Source: an uncultured Oscillospiraceae bacterium (lineage in GTDB: Bacteria; Bacillota; Clostridia; Oscillospirales; Oscillospiraceae). Taken from it: 32,595 bases of DNA. Positions 1 to 7,839 of this stretch are shown here, piece after piece. The stretch spans positions 1-32,595 of the forward strand of contig CALXFT010000025.1 in NCBI GenBank assembly GCA_944387635.1, given 5' to 3'. The notes beneath the pieces are model-generated. The model had not been told where the DNA came from and made no database searches. It saw only the letters and a program-made list of their open reading frames with translations. Made by a program: the position numbers and the translations under genes. How positions within the stretch are numbered: position 1 is the first letter of the stretch; each line of letters opens with the position of its first letter.

Positions 1-137
1 AAAATAGCTGTATTGTGTTGCTACTGTACAGTTATTGGACTATAAGCTGAGCCTCCGCGAATAATTCAGGATAAAGATTTTAAAAGAGAGTCCGTATAGC
101 AATACAGGATTTTGTCTCTACGCGCAGCTTATTTTTA

Positions 138-170
138 TGAAAATGGGGCCAGGCTCATCGCCTGACCCCA
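138..170 (-). terminator. Intrinsic terminator of the anti-sigma-like gene
   Basis: Read on the minus strand, an 11-bp stem (one G-U pair) with a 5-nt loop occupies 144-170 and is followed by TTTTCAT. It lies 20 bp beyond the stop codon of the minus-strand gene ending at 191, so it should end the sigma/anti-sigma transcript. Confidence 0.75.
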
Positions 171-190
171 ACATTTATTATAGAACCCAT

Positions 191-787
191 TTAAGGAGAG
201 GTGCTCCATTCTTCCGGCTGTATGAAGGCGTCGGAACTGTAAGCGTAGCCATTGTTGTACTCGATGGTGAGATACAGGGTCTCATCGCCGTTTTTCAGCT
301 GGAGGAAGCAGATTCCATCTTCGTTGAATCGGTCGGTGATCTCCATGGCATGATCCAGATAGTAGACCCAGACGGTACCGTCCTCCAGATACGCAACCTC
401 CGGCGCGTTCAGCTGCTCCATAAGCTCCTCTTCCGTCAGAGGCCGCTCCGAGCCGTCGGCCTCGTAGGCAACGCCGCCTCCGCCGCGCTGATGGGTGTTT
501 CCCTGAGCGTCTTCATAGGTGATGGTGTACTGGCCGTCCTGAATGTCCATGACGGCGCTGGTCTGGTCCCCGTGGATCCAGAGCTGAATGGTTCTGCGGA
601 TTCCGCCGATGTTTTCCGCATAGCAGACAGAGGCCATGCTGAAAAGAAGAAGAACGGCGGCACAAAGGACTGTGATTTTTCGGATGGGGAAATGATGTTT
701 CGGGCGCATAGTGGGAACCTCCTTCAAAAAATCCCCGGAGGCATGGAGAAGGCCAAAAGTGCGCTGGTAACGGTCTTTATCGATCAT
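191..787 (-). CDS. Single-pass membrane protein, probable anti-sigma partner of the adjacent ECF factor
   Basis: The 198-residue product has a short basic cytoplasmic N-terminus, one hydrophobic segment at about residues 36-58 (ITVLCAAVLLLFSMASVCYA) and an acidic extracytoplasmic domain of about 140 residues with no motif I recognise. I chose the ATG at 787 because GGAGGG lies 8 bases upstream; a GTG at 796 is also in frame but sits too close to that site. The gene overlaps the 3' end of the ECF sigma gene by 11 bp, which implies translational coupling. Overlap with an ECF gene plus one membrane span is the usual layout of an anti-sigma factor that holds its sigma at the membrane, and this role is inferred from layout only. 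The N-terminal part is short for a classical zinc-type anti-sigma domain and lacks the HxxxCxxC motif. Confidence 0.7.
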   Translation of the reverse strand: MIDKDRYQRTFGLLHASGDFLKEVPTMRPKHHFPIRKITVLCAAVLLLFSMASVCYAENIGGIRRTIQLWIHGDQTSAVMDIQDGQYTITYEDAQGNTHQRGGGGVAYEADGSERPLTEEELMEQLNAPEVAYLEDGTVWVYYLDHAMEITDRFNEDGICFLQLKNGDETLYLTIEYNNGYAYSSDAFIQPEEWSTSP

Positions 788-1259
788 GGTCTTCACCCTC
801 CGTGAGCATGGATTTCAGGAGCTTTCTTCCTCGACTGAGCTGACTTTTCACAGTTCCCGGGCGGCTGTGTACAGCGGCGGCAATTTCCTCAATGGAGTAT
901 TCCTCGTAATAGTGCAGATGGATTACGATCCGGTATTTCTCCGGCAGCCGCATGACCGCTTCAAACAGATCCCGGTCCTCCGGCTGAACGAATTCCAGTT
1001 CGTTCATGTATTCCTCCCAGCTGACCCGATTTCTGCGCCAGAAGGTGCCGGTGATATCCTTGGCCCGGTTGATGGCGACTCGCAGAAGCCAGGCTTTCAG
1101 GTGGGACTCGTCTATGTAGTCTGCGTTTTTCTCGTAATACTTCAAAAAGGTATCCTGTACGGTGTCATCCGCGTCTTCCCGGCTGCGGCATATGCTGAAG
1201 GCTGCGGAGAAGACCCGGTCGCCGTATCGCCGAAACGCTTCGTCAACGGATAGTCTCAT
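777..1259 (-). CDS. ECF-type RNA polymerase sigma factor
   Basis: The 160-residue protein directs RNA polymerase to a small stress or envelope regulon. Region 2 is visible early (DEAFRRYGDRVFSAAFSICRSREDADDTVQDTF, written here as the landmark DADDTVQDTF) and region 4 at the C-terminus contains LPEKYRIVIHLHYYEEYSI followed by the helix-turn-helix segment EEIAAAVHSRPGTVKSQLSRG. Length fits the family. The ATG at 1259 was chosen because CAGGAG lies 6 bases upstream; an in-frame start further up at 1322 has no comparable ribosome site. An ECF-like promoter lies 68 bp upstream (1327-1354), suggesting autoregulation. It overlaps the membrane protein gene downstream, its likely anti-sigma factor. 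Confidence 0.9.
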   Translation of the reverse strand: MRLSVDEAFRRYGDRVFSAAFSICRSREDADDTVQDTFLKYYEKNADYIDESHLKAWLLRVAINRAKDITGTFWRRNRVSWEEYMNELEFVQPEDRDLFEAVMRLPEKYRIVIHLHYYEEYSIEEIAAAVHSRPGTVKSQLSRGRKLLKSMLTEGEDHDR

Positions 1260-1326
1260 AATAAACTCCTGTACAACGGCCCGCTCCGATGAAGCCGGGC
1301 CTTTCTTTGAAAGATCTTTCACAAAC

Positions 1327-1354
1327 TATACGATTCCCAAAAGAAAAAGGTTGC
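1327..1354 (-). promoter_or_regulatory. ECF-type promoter, probably autoregulatory
   Basis: On the minus strand GCAACC (1349-1354) and CGTATA (1327-1332) are separated by 16 bp. An AAC-containing -35 and a CGT-containing -10 with a 16-bp spacer are typical of ECF sigma promoters. It lies upstream of the ECF sigma gene, so self-activation is likely; this is inference. Confidence 0.6.
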
Positions 1355-1388
1355 GCGGATTTGAGATATCCGAGGAAATTTTTCCCGA

Positions 1389-1697
1389 TCAGTCCCAGAT
1401 ATGATCCAGCAGATACTGCTCCAGGTCATAGTCATACCGGAAGCGCACGCCTGTAATGGACTCGCCGTTTATAATCGCGGCGTAGGCCCGCTGGTGGATC
1501 CGGTTCTGCTCCGGGTCTCCGGCGTGCAGGTTCCGCGCGATCATCAGGGCGAAGGCCGCGTCCGGGTACTTTGCCTCCAGATGGGCAAGGGACTCCGGCG
1601 CGGCGTGCAGCAGCTGGTCCATACCGGGGATCCGGCGGAGGGCGGCGTCTTCCTGCCGGGGGTATCGGATGGGGGTGAAAAGGGTTGCTGTGCTCAT
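1389..1697 (-). CDS. Small conserved-looking hypothetical protein
   Basis: The 102-residue soluble protein starts MSTATLFTPIRYPRQED and ends with an acidic aromatic tail (RYDYDLEQYLLDHIWD). I do not recognise the family; no signal peptide, membrane span or catalytic motif is visible. The ATG at 1697 has AGGAGAG 7 bases upstream and a good sigma-A promoter at 1732-1760, so the gene is probably expressed on its own. Residues 30-75 are rich in Ala, Arg and His and look helical. It is oriented with, but separately promoted from, the ECF sigma gene downstream. Confidence 0.65.
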   Translation of the reverse strand: MSTATLFTPIRYPRQEDAALRRIPGMDQLLHAAPESLAHLEAKYPDAAFALMIARNLHAGDPEQNRIHQRAYAAIINGESITGVRFRYDYDLEQYLLDHIWD

Positions 1698-1731
1698 AAC
1701 GTATCTCTCCTTTTTCTTTGCAACGAAGGGG

Positions 1732-1760
1732 ATTATACCACGAAAAAAAGCGAGGAACAA
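1732..1760 (-). promoter_or_regulatory. Sigma-A promoter for the gene at 1389-1697
   Basis: Minus strand: TTGTTC (1755-1760), a 17-bp spacer and a perfect TATAAT (1732-1737), about 35 bp before the start codon. Confidence 0.75.
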
Positions 1761-1880
1761 GACTTGACTTTTTCCGGAAACCGGCTATTCCCGTGCCGCC
1801 AAAAAATTTTTCGCTCCGGTTTGCGTTTTTTGAAAGCAAAGCCGTCTTATGATACAGAAGCGGCCGCGAAGGAAATATCA

Positions 1881-2033
1881 GGAAACCTCTGAATCCATCG
1901 CCTTCGGCGGAATGCTGGACCGAAAGCCCCGTCCGTGCGGTTCAGGAAGCGGGAAATTCCTACAGAATTCGTATGTTCGGCTGTGCCAAAATCTCCCGAC
2001 GTCCATGCCTGGCGATTGAATCGGAGCTTCCTT
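1881..2033 (+). repeat. Structured intergenic repeat, copy A
   Basis: This 153-bp non-coding stretch aligns over nearly its whole length with 9528-9690. Shared landmarks are GGCGGAATGC, AAAGCCCC, AAGCGGGAA, GTTCGGCTG and GCCAAAATCTCCCG. The ends pair imperfectly (1888-1903 with 2010-2025, 13 of 16 positions), an inner hairpin forms from GGAC (1917-1920) and GTCC (1931-1934), and GGC-TGT-GCC forms another. Both copies lie upstream of, and in the same orientation as, a plus-strand gene (here an ECF sigma factor 104 bp downstream). It could be a structured RNA or a small non-autonomous repeat. I cannot name the family. The rest of the 1698-2136 gap holds the minus-strand promoter at 1732-1760. 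Confidence 0.7.
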
Positions 2034-2136
2034 CGCTTTCCTATGGAACTATTTGCCAAAGAGACTTATAATGAAAAAGACTTCGACGGTGTTCGTCGGA
2101 AAGCCGCTGAAACATATGCAGGAGGGAGGGGCGTCC

Positions 2137-2661
2137 ATGGAGCTGGATCTTCTGACGGTACACCGCATGCAAAGCGGCGATACCCAGACGGTGGAAGATT
2201 TTGTCCGACAATACTATCCGCAGATCCTGCGCTACTGCTACCTGCACATATTTGACCGGGGAGACGCCGAGGACATGACCCAGGAGACCTTTGCCCGGTT
2301 TTTTCGAAACCTGGACCAGTACCGGCACTATGGCAAGCTGCGCAGTTTCCTGTATGCCATTGCCGCCAATGTGTGCCGGGATTACCACCGGAAGCGGAAG
2401 GATCTTCTGATGGACCAGATCCCGGAGGAAGGAACGGAGCCCATGCCCCAGGTGGAGCTGCGGCTGGATGTGCGAAGAGCCCTGGAGCGGCTGCCCCGGG
2501 AGCAGCGGGACGTTGTGGTATTGTACTATTTTCAAGGGTGCCGGAAGAAGGAAATCGGCCAGATCCTGGGGATCGGGGAATCCCTGGTTCGCTATCGGCT
2601 GAAACGGGCCGCGGATCAACTGCGGGAATTTCTTGGGGAGGATAACGTATGGGATGGATGA
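2137..2661 (+). CDS. ECF-type RNA polymerase sigma factor heading an ABC exporter operon
   Basis: The 174-residue protein has sigma region 2 (YYPQILRYCYLHIFDRGDAEDM followed by TQETFARFFRNLDQY) and region 4 (LERLPREQRDVVVLYYFQGC, then KKEIGQILGIGESLVRYRLKRA as the helix-turn-helix). The ATG at 2137 was preferred because GGAGGGAGGGG ends 5 bases before it; the frame remains open upstream to 2053 but lacks a better site. The next gene overlaps by 13 bp and three ABC transporter genes follow, so this factor probably controls or senses the need for the exporter. No protein with a recognised anti-sigma domain is next to it, although the following membrane protein could serve. Confidence 0.9.
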   Translation: MELDLLTVHRMQSGDTQTVEDFVRQYYPQILRYCYLHIFDRGDAEDMTQETFARFFRNLDQYRHYGKLRSFLYAIAANVCRDYHRKRKDLLMDQIPEEGTEPMPQVELRLDVRRALERLPREQRDVVVLYYFQGCRKKEIGQILGIGESLVRYRLKRAADQLREFLGEDNVWDG

Positions 2662-3416
2662 GAAGAAAGCCCCCGGCCAAGGCCGCCTTTGAACGGGAAT
2701 GGGAGCCGCGGCCGCGGGAGGAGAAGATCCTGGAAACCATTCAGGTCTCCCGGGAGGCTCTGGAGGCGGGGCAGTGGGAAAAACCCATGGATATCCGGGA
2801 ATTCGTCTATCAGCAGAGCCTGTATATCCGCAAACGCTGGTGGTTGTTCCAGGCTCTGCTGCTGGCGGCTCTGTGGTGGCTGCTGAAAAACGGCGTCAAC
2901 GACGCCCAGCTGCGTCAGTGTATGGGCGTGGCCGCCCCACTGTTCGTGGTGCTGGCCATACCGGAGCTGTGGCGGAACCGAACCGCCAACGCCATGGACA
3001 TCGAATGCGCCACATACTTCACCCTGCGGCAGGTGTACGCCGCCCGCCTGAGCTTGTTCAGCGGTGTGGACCTGGTATTGCTGACGGTTTTTCTGACCTT
3101 GGGGGCGTGGGAAAGCCGGTTTACGGTGTGGGAGGGGCTGGTGCAGTTTGTGCTGCCCTTTAATGTGGCAAGCTGCATCTGCCTGAAATGCCTGTACAGT
3201 GCCAGTGGGACCACGGAGGCCTTCTCCATGGCCATGTGCCTGACCTTTGGGGGGATCTGGGCGGTCCTGGTCTCCAATGAGCGGCTGTATGACCGGATCA
3301 CCCTGCCGGTTTGGGCCGCCATGCTCACAGGGTCCTTCCTGTTCCTGGGTTACAGCTATGTCCGCGGACAGAAAAACTGGAAAAACATTATGGAGGTTAA
3401 ACCGTTATGGAATTGA
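2649..3416 (+). CDS. Polytopic membrane protein of the sigma/ABC operon
   Basis: The 255-residue protein has an acidic/basic cytoplasmic N-terminal region of about 65 residues and then six predicted hydrophobic segments (around residues 67-82, 92-106, 135-150, 160-178, 195-208 and 218-234). It overlaps the sigma gene by 13 bp and the ATPase gene by 10 bp, so all three are likely translationally coupled. The long N-terminal cytoplasmic part and the position directly after an ECF gene would suit a sigma-controlling membrane sensor, or it could be a transporter component. I do not recognise a named domain, so both roles are inference. Confidence 0.75.
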   Translation: MGWMRRKPPAKAAFEREWEPRPREEKILETIQVSREALEAGQWEKPMDIREFVYQQSLYIRKRWWLFQALLLAALWWLLKNGVNDAQLRQCMGVAAPLFVVLAIPELWRNRTANAMDIECATYFTLRQVYAARLSLFSGVDLVLLTVFLTLGAWESRFTVWEGLVQFVLPFNVASCICLKCLYSASGTTEAFSMAMCLTFGGIWAVLVSNERLYDRITLPVWAAMLTGSFLFLGYSYVRGQKNWKNIMEVKPLWN

Positions 3417-4294
3417 AAATCAGCCATTTATCCAAACAGTTCGGGTCCAATCACGCGGTGGACGACGTTTCCTATACGCTCCGCGGGGGGGTATACGGCC
3501 TTCTGGGCGTCAACGGAGCGGGGAAGACCACCCTGATGCGGATGCTCACCACCCTGATCCGGCCCACCGTGGGCTCCATCACCTGGGACGGCGAGGACAT
3601 TTTTCGGATGGACGAGAACTACCGCAAGCGTCTGGGGTATCTGCCTCAGGACTACGGCGCCTACCCGGAATTTACGGTGCAGGAATACCTGTCCTACATT
3701 GCCACCCTGAAGGGCATCCGGCCTGCCGCTGCCCGAAAAAAGGTCGGACAGGTTCTGGAGCAGGTGGGGCTGCAAAAGGCAAGAAATAAGAAGATGAAGA
3801 CGCTCTCCGGAGGCATGAAGCGGCGCGCGGGGATCGCGCAGGCCATTTTGAACGATCCGCAGATTTTGATTCTGGACGAGCCCACCGCCGGGCTGGACCC
3901 CCGGGAGCGGATCCACTTCCGCAATCTCATAAGCGAGCTGGCCCAGGACCGGATCGTCCTGCTTTCAACCCACATCGTCTCGGATGTGGCGTCTATTGCC
4001 TCGCAGATCCTGTTGATGAAGGACGGCCGGTTCCTCTCCACCGGGACCGTGGAGTCGCTTATCGCCGCCTGTCCGGAACGGCCATGGCAATGTACATGCA
4101 CCAAGGCCCAGGCCGCCGCCCTGGAAAAGCGGTACAAGGTTGCGAATGTGGCGGCGGGGCCCAATGGGGTAGTGCTGCGGCTGCTGACGGCGGAACGCCC
4201 TGCCGCGGACGCGGTTTTGAAAGAGACGACTCTGGAGGATGTGTTCCTGTCCTGCATGGGACAGAGATCGGGGGATGACGATGATTCGCTATGA
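3407..4294 (+). CDS. ABC transporter ATP-binding protein
   Basis: The 295-residue ATPase energises the two permeases encoded downstream. Walker A is GVNGAGKTT (residues 34-42), the signature is LSGG (133-136), Walker B is ILILDEP with Asp157-Glu158, and the switch His is His189 in STHIVSD. After about residue 215 comes an accessory C-terminal domain common in exporters of the DrrA/CcmA type. Start ATG 3407 overlaps the previous gene by 10 bp; the 3' end overlaps the next gene by 14 bp. An exporter of a peptide, antibiotic or lipid is likely, and the substrate cannot be read from sequence. Confidence 0.93.
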   Translation: MELKISHLSKQFGSNHAVDDVSYTLRGGVYGLLGVNGAGKTTLMRMLTTLIRPTVGSITWDGEDIFRMDENYRKRLGYLPQDYGAYPEFTVQEYLSYIATLKGIRPAAARKKVGQVLEQVGLQKARNKKMKTLSGGMKRRAGIAQAILNDPQILILDEPTAGLDPRERIHFRNLISELAQDRIVLLSTHIVSDVASIASQILLMKDGRFLSTGTVESLIAACPERPWQCTCTKAQAAALEKRYKVANVAAGPNGVVLRLLTAERPAADAVLKETTLEDVFLSCMGQRSGDDDDSL

Positions 4295-5510
4295 GCTGAA
4301 AAAGATCCTGGGACCAACGGGCGGAAAAGTCGCCCTGGGGCTGTATGCGGCCATGGTGATCCTGATGTGCTGCCTGACGGTGTTTACCATGAAGTGGGTC
4401 AATGAACAGGGGGAGCATGAGATCGGCCCCGGAGCTATGAAGAAAATGCGCGACGCCCAGAACCAGTGGGAAGGGGACCTGGATCAGGAGCTGCTGACGG
4501 AAGTGATCCGGGAGAACCAGAGGATCGAGGCCACGCCTCAGGCCAATTCCGAGGACGTGACCCAGAGCAACATCGCCTTTGGCTGGAAGCAGGGGTTCGC
4601 GCCCATCCGGCATCTGATCAACGATGCCTATGCCGACAGCTTCCGGGACTATGACTATTACACCGCGGACGGCCTGACGGAAATCGACGAGGATACCTTT
4701 TATGAGAACCGGATACGGCTGTTGGAGCAGTGGCTGTATGACGAAACCGGTTCCGCCTATGGGCGGTTTTCCGAGGCGGAAAAGCAATACATCCTTCAGA
4801 AATATGGAGAAATGAAGACGCCCCTGTATTTTGACTATCACGAAGGCTGGTATCAAATGCTGGAATATGCCGGTGTCATTTCTGCCTATGGAATGTTGAT
4901 CCTGGGCTTTTTGCTTGCCGGGATTTTTACCAACGAAAGCAAGTGGAAGGCCGATGGAGTGTACTTTGCCTCCCGCTATGGCCGAAGCAAGGCCGCTTCC
5001 GCCAAGGTCAAAGCCGGCGTGCTGCTGGTGACGGTGGTCTACTGGTCGGCTATGCTGATCTACAGCCTGTTCCATCTGTGCTACATGGGCTTTGAGGGCG
5101 GGACGTGTATGATCCAGATTCGGTTCTTTCGCAGTATGTACAACCTGAATTTTATTCAGGCTTGGGCGGTGACCATGGTCTGCGGGTATATCGGGAATCT
5201 GTTTGCGGGCCTTTTGGTCATGTTTGTCTGCGCCAGATCCAACTCCGCTTCTTTTGGCGTGACGGTGCCGATTATCCTGCTGTTCCTGCCGTCTGTGTTG
5301 GGGGGACAGGCGGACTGGCTGGACCGGCTGCTGGACCTGAGTCCCATACTGCTGCTGGAAGCGTATCAGAGGCTGGCGAGCTTTGACCTGGTGACTGTTT
5401 TCGGAAAGGTCCTTCCGGCGCTGGCGGTGTGCGCACCCGTGTATCTGGCGGTCTGCTTGGCGCTGATCCCGGGAACGTACCAAGGGTTCAGAAGAAAGCA
5501 AACGCGATGA
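4281..5510 (+). CDS. ABC transporter permease, first of a tandem pair
   Basis: The 409-residue protein has one N-terminal span (about residues 16-34), a large extracytoplasmic domain of about 160 residues, then a cluster of C-terminal spans, the layout of ABC-2/FtsX-like exporter permeases. I set the start at the ATG at 4281 because GGGGG lies 6 bases upstream and because MIRYELKKILG then lines up exactly with MICYELRKALT of the neighbouring paralogue; ATGs at 4275 and 4239 are also in frame. It overlaps the ATPase gene by 14 bp. The two permeases share landmarks such as EATP, NRIR, WLYD, EAEK and GFLLAGIF, so they arose by duplication and probably form a heterodimer. Confidence 0.88.
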   Translation: MIRYELKKILGPTGGKVALGLYAAMVILMCCLTVFTMKWVNEQGEHEIGPGAMKKMRDAQNQWEGDLDQELLTEVIRENQRIEATPQANSEDVTQSNIAFGWKQGFAPIRHLINDAYADSFRDYDYYTADGLTEIDEDTFYENRIRLLEQWLYDETGSAYGRFSEAEKQYILQKYGEMKTPLYFDYHEGWYQMLEYAGVISAYGMLILGFLLAGIFTNESKWKADGVYFASRYGRSKAASAKVKAGVLLVTVVYWSAMLIYSLFHLCYMGFEGGTCMIQIRFFRSMYNLNFIQAWAVTMVCGYIGNLFAGLLVMFVCARSNSASFGVTVPIILLFLPSVLGGQADWLDRLLDLSPILLLEAYQRLASFDLVTVFGKVLPALAVCAPVYLAVCLALIPGTYQGFRRKQTR

Positions 5511-5523
5511 TGAGGAGGACGCT

Positions 5524-6765
5524 ATGATCTGCTATGAGCTGAGAAAGGCTTTGACAAAGCGAAGCAGTCAGATCGTTCTGCTTCTGCTGGCTCTGCTGAC
5601 GGCCTTCTCCTGCCGAATTGCCATCCACAGCGTGGAGTGGATCGACGGAGAAGGCAATTTGGAAACCGGATCCCAGGCGGCGGACAAGCTCCGCGCTGCC
5701 CAAAAAGAGTGGTCCGGTACTCTGGACGTGGAACTGCTGGAAAAGGCTCTGACGGAGATCCGGCGGGTGGAGGCCACGCCGGAGTACAGGGCCAAGGACT
5801 TTGATCAGAACCGGATCGCCCAGGGGTGGCTCCAAGGCGTACGGGAGATCCGGAGACTGCTTTGCCTGTCCTTCGGGGAAGGTTTTCAGTCCTTCGACGA
5901 GTGGGTGGCCGGCCAGGTGGCGGCGGAGGAGCTGGAGCGGTTCTATGACAACCGGATTCGGATCCTGAAGGACTGGCTCTATGATCCGGGGACGGCCGCG
6001 TCCTACTGGTATTCGGAAGCGGAAAAAGAATTTCTGCTGGAGAGGTATTCTGAGCTGGAAACCCCCTTTTCCATCGACTACGCCCAGGGATGGATTCAGG
6101 CCGCGGGCTCTGTCGGCGTGGTAATCAAATATGGAATGATTCTGCTGGGCTTTCTCCTGGCGGGGATCTTTTCCGACGAATTTCAGTGGAAAGCGGAACC
6201 GGTATACTACAGCAGCCGCCATGGCCGCGGGAAAGGAACCAGGGCCAAGCTCGCCGCGGGGCTGCTGCTGACCACCCTGGTCTATGTGCTGTGCGTCAGC
6301 GCTTACAGTCTGGCGGTCCTGGGCAGTCTGGGAACCGATGGGGCCAACTGCCCGGTCCAGAGCGCCATAGGTGATTGGAAAAGCATGTACAACCTGACCT
6401 TTTCTGAAAAATACTTCCGGATTCTGGGGCTTGGGTACATCGGCTATCTGTTCTTCGGCATGCTGGTGATGTGGATCAGCGCGAAGGCGAATTCTCCGGT
6501 CCTGGCGGTGATGATCCCGTCTCTGGCGGTGCTGCTGCCAACCTTTCTGATGAACGTGGCGTCCGGCGATACCCTGAGCAAGTTCCTGGCCCTCTTGCCG
6601 GACCGGCTGCTGGACGGGAACAGAGCTTTGGCATACCTGGATGTCTTTTCCGTGGGAGAAACGGTGACCACGCCCATTCCCATTCTGATCACGGTGTATC
6701 TGGTATTCGCCGTGATCCTGACGGGAGCCTGCTATGGGGAATACCGGTATAAGCCCATTGGATAA
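5524..6765 (+). CDS. ABC transporter permease, second of a tandem pair
   Basis: The 413-residue paralogue of the preceding protein shares the same architecture: a span at about 16-33, a large outer domain with EATPEYRAKDFDQNRIAQGW, then NRIRILKDWLYD, EAEKEFLLERYSELETPF and GMILLGFLLAGIFSDE, followed by about five further spans. It starts 13 bp after the preceding stop, with GAGGACGCT before the ATG, and is the last gene of the operon. The two subunits diverge most in the outer domain, which suggests they contact different parts of the substrate. A terminator follows at 6892-6921. Confidence 0.88.
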   Translation: MICYELRKALTKRSSQIVLLLLALLTAFSCRIAIHSVEWIDGEGNLETGSQAADKLRAAQKEWSGTLDVELLEKALTEIRRVEATPEYRAKDFDQNRIAQGWLQGVREIRRLLCLSFGEGFQSFDEWVAGQVAAEELERFYDNRIRILKDWLYDPGTAASYWYSEAEKEFLLERYSELETPFSIDYAQGWIQAAGSVGVVIKYGMILLGFLLAGIFSDEFQWKAEPVYYSSRHGRGKGTRAKLAAGLLLTTLVYVLCVSAYSLAVLGSLGTDGANCPVQSAIGDWKSMYNLTFSEKYFRILGLGYIGYLFFGMLVMWISAKANSPVLAVMIPSLAVLLPTFLMNVASGDTLSKFLALLPDRLLDGNRALAYLDVFSVGETVTTPIPILITVYLVFAVILTGACYGEYRYKPIG

Positions 6766-6891
6766 TCTTGGAAAGACTTGGTGAACAGAGGATAGGATAT
6801 GAGATAAAAATATTTGGCAGAGCGAGCAGCAAGGCTGCTCTGGCCCTGCTGCCGGGTATTTCGCCGGAAGGAGATCCGGGAATAACATACG

Positions 6892-6921
6892 AAAACCGGA
6901 CGCGCTGACGTCCGGTTTTTT
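6892..6921 (+). terminator. Intrinsic terminator of the sigma/ABC operon
   Basis: AAAACCGGACG and CGTCCGGTTTT form an 11-bp stem with a 6-nt loop and the distal arm runs into TTTTTT. It lies about 125 bp after the last permease gene. A second hairpin (GAGCAGC/GCTGCTC near 6821-6837) precedes it. Confidence 0.9.
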
Positions 6922-6950
6922 GAGGATTCCTTAAGATTCTTCCAAATGGG

Positions 6951-6982
6951 TTGACAGGGAAGTCTATCCATAGTAGACTTAC
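6951..6982 (+). promoter_or_regulatory. Sigma-A promoter with operator-like inverted repeat
   Basis: TTGACA (6951-6956), a 17-bp spacer and TAGACT (6974-6979). AGTCTA (6961-6966) and TAGACT (6974-6979) form a perfect 6-bp inverted repeat spanning the spacer and the -10, so a dimeric repressor could sit here. It reads into the broken gene at 7023, which has GGAGG 7 bases before its ATG. Confidence 0.7.
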
Positions 6983-7022
6983 TACGACGATTGAAGATAG
7001 ACAAAATTATGGAGGTACACAC

Positions 7023-7776
7023 ATGGATGGATATCCCCTGTATTTGGACGGAAGGGAAGCGCGCGGGAAGGAGCATCCCCGGCTCCCGAAAGACAGGCGC
7101 CCGAATGGACCGGACACATTACAGGCCCAATACCCATCCGCTCCGGAGGAGGAACCGGACCGGATTTGTGACTGGCAGTACAAGAAGGAACGCCATTACA
7201 ACGATTCCCAGGCGGAGATCGGGGACCGGAAGCGCTCAGAGGACACAGACGTGATCTACGCGACGACCCAGGCCGACGGGATCGAGTACATCCTGAGCGC
7301 GGCGTCCTGGGAAGAAGGGGGTATCCGTTCTACTCTGTCTGCGTGCAGCTCACCTCCGGAAAAGGCCCCTGTGAGATCGACATGGAGATTTACCGCCCAC
7401 GCAAGCCGATATGCTGACACCGGAAGCGCTGACGGAGAAAGCGGGCGCTTACCTTGGTCTTCTCAGCGCCCAGTCCAACCTGGGGCTGCCGCCGGAAGGG
7501 CTGGTACAGATGTACAAGGAGGTCCTGGGGGAAAAGCTGCTGTGCAAGGTCCGGATCACCGGAATCGAATACGGTCTTGGCCGGGCAAAGGCGGCGGACC
7601 GGGAGGACCGCAATTTCTACATCCCGGTCTTCGGCCTTCGGGGAACCGCGGAATACTACGGCGAAGAATCCGGCACCCTGTATCTGAGCAGTACGGAGTA
7701 TGAACCTGAGTCTGACCTCGTATGGATCGGAGCAATGGACGGCGGGGAACTAACCAATGTCCTTGCGAGGAACTAA
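7023..7776 (+). pseudogene. Frameshifted gene of unknown function
   Basis: Coding character runs through three frames in succession. From the ATG at 7023 (GGAGG at 7011-7015) the frame is plausible up to about IEYILSAASWEEG near the GGGGG run at 7317-7321. It then continues one frame back (YPFYSVCVQLTSGKGPCEID) to about 7408, and one frame back again from MLTPEALTEKAGAYLGLLSA at 7411 to the stop at 7774-7776. Two single-base losses explain both breaks. Repaired, the product would be about 251 residues with a C-terminal beta-rich part (RNFYIPVFGLRGTAEYYG). I do not recognise the family confidently. If no frameshift is real, a 121-residue fragment could still be made from 7411. Sequencing error is the alternative. 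Confidence 0.6.
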
Positions 7777-7794
7777 CCCCGTATCATATCAGTA

Positions 7795-7830
7795 AAGAAA
7801 ACGGGCCTTCCCCGCCAGGGGGAGGCCCGA
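7795..7830 (-). terminator. Intrinsic terminator of the spoVA cluster
   Basis: On the minus strand a long GC-rich stem (CGGGCCTCCCC pairing with GGGGAAGGCCCG) is followed by TTTTCTTT. It lies just after the stop of the Asn/Gln-rich peptide gene. Confidence 0.88.
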
Positions 7831-7839
7831 AAGCCGTTT

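Noticed and set aside
137-805. A 222-codon plus-strand frame at the left edge
   Set aside because: It is the mirror of the anti-sigma-like gene and begins inside that gene's terminator.
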